From Cephalopachus bancanus (lineage: Eukaryota > Chordata > Mammalia > Primates > Tarsiidae), in the NCBI GenBank assembly GCA_027257055.1, contig JAPVLO010000572.1, positions 496,001 through 560,000 on the forward strand: a stretch of 64,000 nt of DNA, written 5' to 3'. Under the pieces are notes generated by a model. The model saw only the letters and a list, made by a program, of their open reading frames with translations. It made no database searches and had not been told where the DNA came from. Position 1 is the stretch's first letter. Each line of letters begins with the position of its first letter. Made by a program: the position numbers and the translations under genes. This document shows positions 55,259 through 64,000 of this stretch, piece by piece.

Positions 55259-55544
55259 TTTTTTTTTTTTTGAGTTGGAGTCTCACTCTGTCACCCAGTC
55301 TGGAGTGCAGTGGCACACTCATGGCCACCACGGCCTCAACCTGCTGGGCTCAGGTGATCCTCCTGCCTCAGCCTTCCAAGCAGCTGGAATTACAGGCACG
55401 TGCCACCATGCTTGGCTAATTTTTTTTTTTTTAATTGTAGAGATGAGGTCTTTCCAAAGTAGGCCAGGCTGGTCTCAAACCCGTGGGCTCAGGCAATCTT
55501 CTCACCTCAGCTTCCCAAAGTGCTGGAATTATAGGCGCCCGGCT
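55259..55544 (-). mobile_element. Alu, 5' end shortened
   Basis: T13 tail. The left-monomer end lacks tgagccaccg (tataggcgcccggct). Confidence 0.93.
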
Positions 55545-55915
55545 ATGTTGCTGTTGTTTTCAAACCCATCAATCTCTGCCTTTATTTTTACTAGTTTCTT
55601 CTTCTGCTGTCATTTGGTTTACATGGGGTTTTTTATCTGGATTTTTGAGATTTTTCATTTTTTATTTATAAAGGCATTTAATGCGATACATCTTTCCTGA
55701 TTGCAGTTTCAGCCGTTTCCCATAGATTCTGGTTTACATTGTTACTATTTTCAAACACTTCTGCAATTTGTTTTGCATTTCCCCCTTGACCCAGGAGTGG
55801 TTTCATGGCATGTGTTAAAATTTCCCTTTGGGAAGTGTATGGGAGAATGAGTAAGTGAGTATGAGCATGTGTAAAAAATAAAATAAAATTTCCCTTTGGA
55901 AGAGTCTTTTTGGCG

Positions 55916-56237
55916 TTTGTTTGTTTGTTTGTTTGTTTGTTTGTTTGTTTTGAGCCAGAGTCTCACTCTGCCGCCTAGGCTGGAGTGCAGTGGCACACTC
56001 ATGGCCACTGTAGCCTCGACCTGCTGGGCACAAGTGATCCTTCCACCTCAAGGGCATAGGCTACAAGTAGCATGGGCTACAGGTGCACACCCCCATATCC
56101 GGCTAATTTTTTTATTTATTGCAGAGGCGAGGTCTCACCAAGTTGCTCAGGTTAGTCTCAAAGCCCTCGGCTCAGGCAATCCTCTCCCCTCAGCCTCTCA
56201 AAGTCTGGGATTATAGGTGTGAGCCACTGCACCTGGC
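55916..56237 (-). mobile_element. Alu with (GTTT)9 tail
   Basis: A regular gttt microsatellite at 55916-55950 forms the tail. There is an extra tandem block in the middle (gggcataggctacaagtagc, atgggctacaggtg). Confidence 0.92.
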
Positions 56238-56560
56238 AAAAAAAAAGTTTATTCTTTATTGTTAAAAGTTCAAAATTAAATATATTAAATCTATCTAAGT
56301 AAATAATCTATTTATTATGTTGTTTAGGTCTTCTATATCGTAACCAATTTCTTGTTCACTTGACCTTTAAAGATCTGAGAGATTTGTTAAAGTCTCCTAT
56401 TACTATGCTTCTATTTCTCCCTATACAAAATGTCATTCTTTATCTTTTAAAAAAATTTGTGGTTAAAATTTCTTTATCTCTTCTTTAGTGCTTTTTAGTC
56501 AGATTTCTACTCTCTTGGATAAATATAGATGCAAACTTTGCTTAAATTTAAGAATAAATA

Positions 56561-56847
56561 GCCTGGCTTGGTGGCTCAGCCTGTAATCCTAGCACTTTGG
56601 GAAGCAGAGGCAAGAGGATTGCCTGAGCTCAGGGGTTTGAGACCAGTCTGGGCAACTTGGTGAGACCTCGTCTCTACAATAAATCAAAAAATTAGCCAGG
56701 CATGGTGGCACATGCCTGTGGTTCCAGCTACTTGAAAGGCTAAAGCGGAAGGATCATCTGAGCCCAGCAGGTTGAGGCTGCGGTGGCTGCGAGCATGCCA
56801 CTGCACTCCAGCCTGGGAGACAGAGTGAGGTCCCGACTCAAAAATAA
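56561..56847 (+). mobile_element. Alu with TSD
   Basis: Flanks agaataaat on both sides. Confidence 0.94.
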
Positions 56848-57184
56848 AGAATAAATTCTGGTACATTTCTTAGTCATTTATTTTTAGCCTTCCTGAATCT
56901 CTTCTTAGATGTATTTTTTTATACAGCCAAGGGTTGAATTTTGCTTTATTCATCAATGTGAAAATCATTTTATTTTAACAGATGTGGCAAGCCCCTTTAT
57001 ATCTGTTGATATTATCAATATATTTGGCCTCTGATATGCCTTACCATTTTATAACATATTTCTAAATATTTAAGTCTTCCCCGTGTCGTGATCTATTTTC
57101 GTTGCTTCCTCATCCCCTGGGATCCCCTCCTCTTTAAAAATATCTTTGGTATTCAGAGTTTGTATTATATATTTATTTATTTCT

Positions 57185-57464
57185 ATCACCCAGGCTGGAG
57201 TGCAGTTGTGTGGTCATAGCTCACTGCAGCCTTTAATTCCTAGGCTAAAGGGATCTTTCTGCCTCAGCTTCCCGAGTAGCTGAGACTACAGAGGTGCTTA
57301 CCACCACACCTGGCTAATTTCTTTTTTTCCCAATTTTTGTGTAGATACAAAGTTGTGTTGCACTTTGCTGCCCAGGCTGGTCTCAAACTTCTGGCCTCAT
57401 GCAGTGCCCCTGCTTTGGCCTCCTAAAGTACTGGAATTACAAACGTGAGCCACTTCACCTGGCC
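57185..57464 (-). mobile_element. Alu, old type
   Basis: tatcacccaggctggagtgc to ccacttcacctggcc. Tail worn away. Confidence 0.9.
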
Positions 57465-57777
57465 AAAATTTGTATTTTCATTCTAATGATAACCTTTCTC
57501 CCAATACTTTCATACAATACATTAAGTTCTCTCTTTTTGGCTATTTATATGAGCAATATTGAAATTAGCTAGTAATCTCTTATTCTCCCTAGCACCTAAT
57601 TTGAGGAAAACGCCTTTTAATCCTAGTTAGTATCTGTACACGACAATTAGCTTATTCTCATTCTCACATGCTCTCCCCAATCTCTCCTTATTGGTAATTG
57701 TACTGTCAATGTTGTCATTTCTTGGATTGCCAAGAAATGTGGAGAATTATATGAATATGTATTAAAGGTTTATTTCA
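57465..57777. other. A/T-rich intergenic, no gene seen
   Basis: No family recognised. Confidence 0.4.
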
Positions 57778-58073
57778 TTTTTTATTTTTTTTCAGTTGGA
57801 GTCTCACTCTGTCACCCAGACTGTAGGGTAGTAACATGCTCCTGGCCACTCCAGCCTCAACCTGCTGGGCTCAGGCGACCCTTCCGCCTCAGCCTTCCAA
57901 GTAGCTGGAACTATAGGCACACGCCACTATGCCCGGCTAATTTTTTGATTTATTATAGAGGTGAGGTCTTGCCAAGTTGCCCAGGCTGGTCTCGAACCCG
58001 CAGGCTCAGGCAATCCTCTCACCTCAGCCTCCCAAAGTGCTGGGATTATAAGCATGAGCCGCTGCGCCTGGCC
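57778..58073 (-). mobile_element. Alu, inner of a tandem pair
   Basis: Antisense dimer ending gccgctgcgcctggcc, directly followed by the tail of the next Alu. Confidence 0.93.
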
Positions 58074-58395
58074 TATTTTTATTTTTTATTTTTATTTTTT
58101 TGAGTGGGAGTCTCACTCTGTTGCCCAGGCTGGAGTGCAGTGGTAGGCTCATGACCTGCTGGGCTCAGACGATCTTTCTGCCTCAGCCTTCCAAGTAGCT
58201 GGAACTACAGGTATGCACCACCACGCCTGGCTAACTTTTTGATTTATTGTAGAGACAATGTCTTGCCACGTTGTCCAGGTTAGTCTCAAACCCCTGGGCT
58301 CAGGCAATCCTCTAGCCTCAGGCAATCCTCTAGCCTCTGCCTCCCAAAGTGCTGGGATTACAGACGTGATCCACTGCAATCCACTGCACCCAGCC
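58074..58395 (-). mobile_element. Alu, outer of a tandem pair, with micro-duplications
   Basis: Flanking word ttaaaggtttatt lies before the inner Alu (57762) and after this one (58396), so the pair shares one TSD. Inside, tcaggcaatcctctagcc and atccactgca are each tandemly doubled. Confidence 0.92.
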
Positions 58396-58647
58396 TTAAA
58401 GGTTTATTAATATTATATTTTAATACATGATAAAAGTAAGAATATCTATTTCTAGACTCCATGGCCACCCTGTATATTGTCAAAGCACACAGTCATCACA
58501 TACTACGCTGTTTCCATTCTAACCATCATTTACTCTTAGTTAGGCAAGTAAACATAAAGTCAGTTCACACCACTAACACGCAATAGTGATGTTTCTTCAG
58601 TCATTTGGTTGTCTGAAGCTTGTTCCCTGGATTCCTCAGGAAGAGCT

Positions 58648-58910
58648 TTCTTTTTTGCGTCGGAGTCTCACTTTGTCGTCCAGGCTGGAGTGCAGCGGCA
58701 CCCTCATGGCCACTGCAGCCTTAACCTGCTGTGCTCAGGTGAGCCTTCTGCCTCAGCCTTCCAAGTAGCTGGAACCACAGGCATGTGCCAGCATGTCGGC
58801 TAATTTTTTGATTTATTGTAGAGCTGAGATCTCGCCATGTTGCTCAGGTAATCTTCTTGCCTCCACTTCCCAAAGTGCTGGGATTACAGGAGTGAGCCAC
58901 CACACCCAGC
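58648..58910 (-). mobile_element. Alu with TSD, left monomer shortened
   Basis: Flanks ctcaggaagagct and ctcaggaagggct. Confidence 0.94.
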
Positions 58911-59441
58911 TCAGGAAGGGCTCTTATCAAGAACATTATTCTTTTGTGGTATAGAGGTTGAGGGGAGATGTAACAGTAGTCTGCCGTAGAGGGAGCCTTA
59001 GTCTCAGAAAAGAAAATTGGATCGACTATTTGGAATCTATAAAGAAATTTGAAACTACAACTTTTATATCTGTAGCCATGCATCTCTTCAGGGCTTACTG
59101 TGTACAGAACTGTGAACTGTGTTTTTGTTCTTATAAGGAAATCTACAAAATCTAGGGAATATGAGTAGTTCAAAATTTGACCAGTAGCTTGGTTTAGTGC
59201 GATCCCGCTAGCCCAGGAATGGGGCAAAAGCCAGGTCTCTAATCCAAGTCTCATGCCCCCTGACCCAGTGAGGTGGCATGCAGGGCACTTGGAGCTACTT
59301 GGAAGAAACCTTGGGGAGCTGATGGCATAACTAGAGACAGTGATTCACGAGGCTAAACTGTGTAACAGATGGGCTAGATGCCCAAGACTTTAGTAATACA
59401 CAGTTACTAATCATTTCTCTGGTTTTAAAAATTGCCATGGT
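58911..59441. other. Intergenic, no gene recognised
   Basis: Holds the word cgtagagggagccttagtct, shared with 52686. No RNA family recognised. Confidence 0.4.
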
Positions 59442-60050
59442 GGCCAGGCACAGTGACTCAAGCCTGTAGTCCCAGCACTTTGAGACGCCGAAGTGAGAGG
59501 ATTGCCTGAGTCCAGGGATTTGAGACCAGCCTGTGCAACTGGGTGAGCCCTTGTCTCTACAATAAAATCAAAACTAGGCCAGGCTCGGTGTCTCAGCCTG
59601 TAATCCCAGCACTTTGAGAGGCTGAGGTGAGTGGATTGCCTGAGCCCACGGGTTCAAGACCCACCCAGGCAACTTGGCGAGACCTCGTCTCTACAATAAA
59701 TCAAAAATTAGCGGGGCGTGGTAGCACGCGCCTGTTGTTCTGGCTACTTGGAAGGCTGAGGCGGAAGGATCGCCTGAGCCCGGCAGTAGAGGCTGCAGTG
59801 ACCAGGAGCATGCCACTGCACTCCAGTCTGGGTGACAGAGTGAGACACCAACTCAAAAAAAAAAAAAAAAAAGCAGGATATGGTGGTATGCACCTGTAGT
59901 TCCAGTTACTTGGAAAGCTGAGGCAGAAGGATCGCCAGAGCCCAGCAGGTCGAGGCTGTGGTGGCCATGAGTGTGCCACTGCCCTCCAGTCTGAGGACAG
60001 AGTGAGACTCCAACTCAAAAAATAATAATAAAAAATAAATAAAATAAAAA
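59442..60050 (+). mobile_element. Alu split in its central linker by another Alu
   Basis: Left monomer at 59442-59577 and right monomer at 59873-60050 (gcaggatatggtggtatgca) belong to one element. Confidence 0.88.
59578..59872 (+). mobile_element. Alu, young type, nested in another Alu
   Basis: ggccaggctcggtgtctcag start, A18 tail. Inserted in the A-rich linker of 59442-60050. Confidence 0.93.
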
Positions 60051-60275
60051 GGTAGCTCTTTATGCATTAAGATGTAATGATACCCAAAAATGTAGATTTT
60101 ATATTTGAAAAAGTAAGTAATATACGGTATGCTATAATTTGTGTAAACAGTAATGGTGAAAAATAAAATATACTTTTTCATTTATTGTATATACACACAC
60201 AATATTTGGAAAATTATACAAAACCTGATAATGAGTTGTGAAAGTTATTATCTATTTTTAAGAATCTACTCATTC

Positions 60276-60561
60276 GGCCCGGCTTGGTGGCTCAGCTTGT
60301 AATCCCAGAACTTTGGGAGGCCAAGGTGAGTGGATTGCCTGAGCCTATGGGTTCAAGACCAGCCTTGGTGAGACCTCGTCTCTACAATAAAAAAAAAAAT
60401 TACCTGGGTGTGGTAGTACACACCTATAGTTCTGGCCACTTGGTAGGCTGAGGCAGAAGGATTGCTAGAGCCCAGTGGGTCGACACTGGGGTGGCCGTGA
60501 GTGTGCCAAGGCACTCTAGTCTGGGCAACAGAGTGAGATTCCAACTCAAAAAAAACAAAAA
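60276..60561 (+). mobile_element. Alu with TSD
   Basis: Flanks aatctactcattc on both sides. Confidence 0.95.
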
Positions 60562-60730
60562 AATCTACTCATTCAAAGCCAGAGCAAGAAAATTTTATTG
60601 ACTATGGTCTCTTCCCACTTAAACTGACCAGCATGCTTTTTTGTTCTTTCCAAAATCTCCTATTCTATTAGTGAGATTCTCTTAGCTTGTAAGAAAGGGA
60701 TAAACCAAGATTACCTTAAAATAGAGATTT

Positions 60731-61050
60731 TGCCGGGAATGGTGGCTCACACCTGTAATCCCAGTACTTTGGAAGGTGGAGGAGGGAGGATTGCCTGAGC
60801 CCAGGCATTCCAGACCAATCTGGGCAATATAGCAAGAACTTGTCTGTAAAATAAATTTTAAAAAATTATCCGGGCATGGTGGCATGAACCTGTAGTTCCA
60901 GATACTTGAAAGACTGAGGCAGAAGGATCACCTGAGCCCAGCAGGTCGGGGCTGCGGTGACCATGAGCGTGCCACTGCACTCCAGCCTGGGTGACAGAGT
61001 GAAATTCTGACTCAAAACAAAAACAAAATCAAAGCAACAACAACCAAAAA
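60731..61050 (+). mobile_element. Alu, full length
   Basis: tgccgggaatggtggctcac to an (acaaa)n tail. Confidence 0.92.
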
Positions 61051-61309
61051 AATCCAGAGGTTCTCAGGGGGCAAATCATGTTAGCTGGTTTACAGAGAAA
61101 TAAGAATAAAGCACTGCAGGGAGAAACAGATGATAGAGAAACAGAAAAGCTCTTTTTCTGATCATGTTCTACCTTTCAGATTCTAGCATCCTTTGAGGCC
61201 CAAACTATACTTTCTACCTTTGGAATCTATTAAATACTCCTGTAACTTTATTTTTTTTAAATATTTTTCTGTTTAAAGTAATCTGAACAGGTACTTCTTA
61301 TTACTCTTA
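61051..61309. other. Intergenic, no gene seen
   Basis: No family recognised. Confidence 0.4.
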
Positions 61310-61512
61310 GTCAGCAATAATGCTAAAATTATTGAGCATTCATTATTCATCAGGCAATCTAATGCTTAAAAGTGATTATCCCCAATTCACATATAGGGGT
61401 ACTGAGACCCAGAAAGAAGAACTTGTCCAAGGCCTCACACTTCCTCAGAGCCAGAATTTAATACAGGCAATCTGATTCCAGCATTCACACTGCTGACTGC
61501 CCTTACTCAGGT
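61310..61512 (+). mobile_element. MIR
   Basis: ttattgagcattcattattc, ttatccccaattcacatata, ggtactgagacccagaaag, aacttgtccaaggcctcaca and agccagaatttaatacaggc follow the MIR consensus in order. Confidence 0.88.
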
Positions 61513-62018
61513 CCAGTTTATACATCACCTGTAAAATACATGTAAACTTGTACTTCAATAGCAGGCCGTTTCAATCCAAATAAAAGAGTTCCTAATGTCT
61601 AGTTTCAGGCATCAGAGAACATAAATGAATGAAAAACAGTATCTAGAGTCATATACAAAGGTGGGGACTTTATGAAGCTTTCCAGTTTTGGAAGAATTAA
61701 ATCTGATTTTAGTGAAAGTCCACCAGCTGTACCTGAAGTCAAACCGGTTCACCTGAAGAAGTGCTAATTTCACACAGTTTTAGAAGACTGAAATTGTTAC
61801 TATTTATATTAGAATTTCCTAGTGTCTGTAAAATTTTAACTGGAAGGATTCACACAGGATTAAAGCAGGATTGCACTTTGGATTTTAGATTATAGAAGAC
61901 AAATAACTAAAATGATCACCTCTCTCTCCAGAACAATCCAGAAACAAACCCAAATATGTTAGGGAAAACAATTCAAGTGGCATTTCTGATCAGTAGAGGA
62001 AAAGACAACTTACTTTTA
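61513..62018. other. Unique-looking DNA, no gene recognised
   Basis: About 500 bp without repeats I know. No convincing exon. Confidence 0.4.
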
Positions 62019-62323
62019 TTTTTGTTTGTTTATTTATTTATTCGAGTCGGTCTCACTCTGTCGCTCTGGCTGGAGGGCAGTGGTATGCTCACGGACACCC
62101 CCAGCCTTGATCTGCTGGGCTCAGGCAATCCTTGTACCTCAGCCTTCCAAGTAGCTGGAACTACAGGCACACGCCACCATGACTGGCTAATTTTTTGATT
62201 TATTGTAGAGATGAGGTCTCACCAAATTGCCTAGGTTCGTCTCGAACCCATAGGCTCAGGCAATCCTCTCGCCTCCACCTCCCAGAGTGCTGGGATTATA
62301 GGCATGAGCCACAGTGCCCGGCC
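62019..62323 (-). mobile_element. Alu, full length
   Basis: (attt)n tail, gagtcggtctcactctgtcg to cacagtgcccggcc. Confidence 0.93.
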
Positions 62324-62483
62324 TATTTCTATTTTTTGAGTTGGAGTTTCACTCTGTTGCTCAGACTGGAGTGCACTGGCACACTCACAGCCACTGTGGC
62401 CTCGACCTGCTGGGCTCAGGTGATTTTTCCACTTCAGCCTTCCAAGCAGCTGAACTACAGGCATATGCCACCATGCCAGGCTA
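62324..62483 (-). mobile_element. Alu right monomer only, abutting the previous Alu
   Basis: tttttgagttggagtttcac to ccaccatgccaggct, with no left monomer. Confidence 0.9.
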
Positions 62484-63099
62484 AGATGACTTATTCAATA
62501 AATGATGCAAGGACTAGTTGGACATCTGGAGCCTGAACATAAACTAAAAGAAATTCCAGCAGGAACAAACATTTTAATGTAAAAACTGAAAACCTCGGGG
62601 GAATTATTTTTTAAATATTGGAATTTACAAAAAGCCATTCAAAGCATAAGAACCAGAAAGAGAAAGAATACGTTTCACTACCTAAGTATTAAAAACATGT
62701 CTATGGCAAAAACAAAACAAAACACAACAAAAACCAAAAAACTCCACAAAATTAAGTGACAAACTAGAGGAAATGTTTGAAAATATTTGACAAAGGATCA
62801 TTTTACTTTATTTTATTTTTTTACAAAGCAGGATTTATTGAGAAGACAGAAAAGCTCCCACAGTGGGAGGCGACCCAAGGGGGTTGCCCGGATTAATTTT
62901 CTTAATACATAAATAACTCAAAATAGATTAATCAACGTGATCAACAGTCCAACGGCAAAAGACATAGAAGGCTGTTTTCAGGAAAAATCTTAAAAGTAAT
63001 TTTAAAAAGCCTTATACATATGAAGCACCTTAATTAAAGAAATGACCACGTGAAACTATGACAGGCACACCATGTTGGACCTGCAGCTTAAGAGGTTAC
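62484..63099. other. A/T-rich intergenic, no gene seen
   Basis: Apart from the LTR-like piece at 62816-62892 nothing is recognised. Confidence 0.4.
62816..62892 (-). mobile_element. LTR 3' end fragment, antisense
   Basis: caggatttattgagaagaca, gctcccacagtgggaggc and gggggttgcccgg resemble the reverse complement of an ERV LTR end with its aataaatcct signal. Confidence 0.5.
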
Positions 63100-63225
63100 A
63101 CTGCCCGCTCTAGAGTCAGAGTGCGTGGCGCCATCCCTTACTGTGTACCCCAGTTTCCTTGGCTGGGTTGTTGTGAGAACGAAATGAAAATGTAATAAAA
63201 AGCAATCACATCTGTGTCTGGCATC
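63100..63225 (-). mobile_element. MIR fragment, antisense
   Basis: ctctagagtcagagtgcg, cccagtttccttggctgggt and tgttgtgagaacgaaatga match the antisense MIR pattern. Confidence 0.7.
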
Positions 63226-63275
63226 TATATGGAACTACTGAAGCAACATTAGCTCTGTTAGTCCAAGGCAGAGAG

Positions 63276-63535
63276 CGAAGGCTCACACCTATAATCCCAG
63301 CACCTCAGGAGGCCGCGGCGAGCCCAGGAATTCGAGACCAGCCTGGGCAACTTGGCGGGACCTCGTCTCTACAGTAAATAAAAAAAAGTAGCCGAGTGTG
63401 ATGGCGCGCGCTGTGGTCCCAGCTACTCGGAAGACTGAGGCGGGAGGATCGCCAGAGCCCAGCAGGTCGAGGCTGCGGTGGCCGGGAGCGAGCCGTTGCA
63501 CTCCAGCCTGGGCGACGGAGTGAGACTCCAACTAC
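63276..63535 (+). mobile_element. Alu, 5' and left monomer partly deleted
   Basis: ggctcacacctataatccca, a shortened left monomer, and a complete right monomer ending gactccaactac. Confidence 0.92.
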
Positions 63536-63599
63536 AAATAACGATAATTTAAAAGGCTGGCTCATCCTGACAAAAATATGAAAAGCATTGCTACTGGAA

Positions 63600-64000
63600 A
63601 GAAAGCAGAGGACCAGGCAGCCGCACAGTCGGCGGAAGGACGCGGTGGGCGGGGCGCGCAGGTCCGGGCCCCGCGCAGGCGTCTGCCGGCGGGCTGTGAG
63701 CTGGCGCGGCCTCCACGCGGGATGGGGCCCCGCGGCGCGGAGGCTGGGGGCGGCCGGGGCGGCGGGAGCCCCCCGGCCTCTGGCCCGCTGGGTGGGTGTG
63801 GAGGTGGCCCCGACTCCTGGGAGGAGAGGGCTTGGCGCCGTCCTCCCCTCCGCTCCCGATGCGCAATTGGATGCTGCCGCGGGATGTTGGGGGACGCTAG
63901 CATGGACGACGAGGTCCTGCCACTACGGAGAACGTCCGGCCAGGCGCTACCAGGAAGGTGGAGACGCGAGAGCAGACTCACCTGCGCGCCCGTGTGTATG
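63600..64000. promoter_or_regulatory. CpG island at the window edge
   Basis: CpG-dense GC-rich DNA beginning sharply after an Alu and continuing out of the window. With the minus-strand splice donor at 63981/63982 it is probably the promoter and first-intron start of a gene transcribed leftwards. The gene is not identifiable from this piece. Confidence 0.65.
63982..64000 (-). other. Possible 3' end of a first exon (splice donor)
   Basis: On the minus strand the sequence reads gggcgcgCAG|GTGAGT, a near-consensus donor, with the intron starting at 63981. Only 19 bases of the proposed exon are in the window. The call rests on this motif and the CpG island alone. Confidence 0.4.

Larger units (their letters stand above)
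54600..57180 (-). mobile_element. Old L1, antisense, split by several Alus
   Basis: tagaagtgggattgcttagt, ttttaatttgcatttttttt, ccatagattctggtttacat, tgacccaggagtggtttcat and agtctcctattactatgctt occur in antisense L1 ORF2 order between the Alus at 54855, 55259, 55916 and 56561. Stops are frequent. Confidence 0.7.

Noticed and set aside
59165..59275. Possible small RNA near 59.2 kb
   Set aside because: No stem, box or tail matched a known snoRNA, Y RNA, 7SK or tRNA on inspection.

Overview
The window is primate nuclear DNA. The evidence is about 70 dimeric, 7SL-derived Alu elements or Alu pieces, old L1 fragments on both strands, ancient MaLR-type LTRs, MIRs and Pol III tRNA genes with internal A and B boxes. 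The youngest Alus are neither the human type nor the lemur/galago type as I know them. They carry a shortened A-box region (ggctcagcctg), a linker reading acaataaatcaaaaaa, and an end reading gactccaactc. I infer a non-anthropoid primate, most likely a tarsier, but this rests on recall of Alu families and was not tested.

Layout. Positions 1-5,700 are GC-rich, Alu-free tRNA DNA. They hold a worn tRNA-Gly(GCC), then a four-gene tRNA unit (Leu-Asp-Gly-Glu) present twice in tandem, in which only one Leu(CAG) and one Asp(GTC) copy remain fully intact. From 6.2 kb onward the DNA is a dense pile of repeats with isolated intact tRNA genes: Asn(GTT) at 10.8 kb, Glu(TTC) at 16.6 kb and Val(CAC) at 32.2 kb, the last inside a CpG island. 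A U1 snRNA retropseudogene lies at 25.6 kb. A roughly 675-bp CpG-rich sequence occurs twice in opposite orientation (29.7 and 51.9 kb) at about 99% identity. Two related solo LTRs lie in opposite orientation at 24.0 and 50.4 kb. A second CpG island spans 41.7-42.7 kb. A third begins at 63.6 kb and ends in a good minus-strand splice donor, probably the edge of a gene whose first exon lies beyond the window.

The same set of tRNAs (tandem Leu/Asp/Gly/Glu units, then Asn, Glu-TTC and Val-CAC) is what I remember of the human 1q23.3 cluster between SDHC/CFAP126 and the FCGR genes, so the window is probably its counterpart. That is established knowledge plus inference. I found no complete protein-coding gene; the longer open frames lie in CpG-rich DNA or in Alus and are not credible. 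The functional content is therefore a set of Pol III genes feeding translation, embedded in retrotransposon debris that records many nested and compound insertion events.
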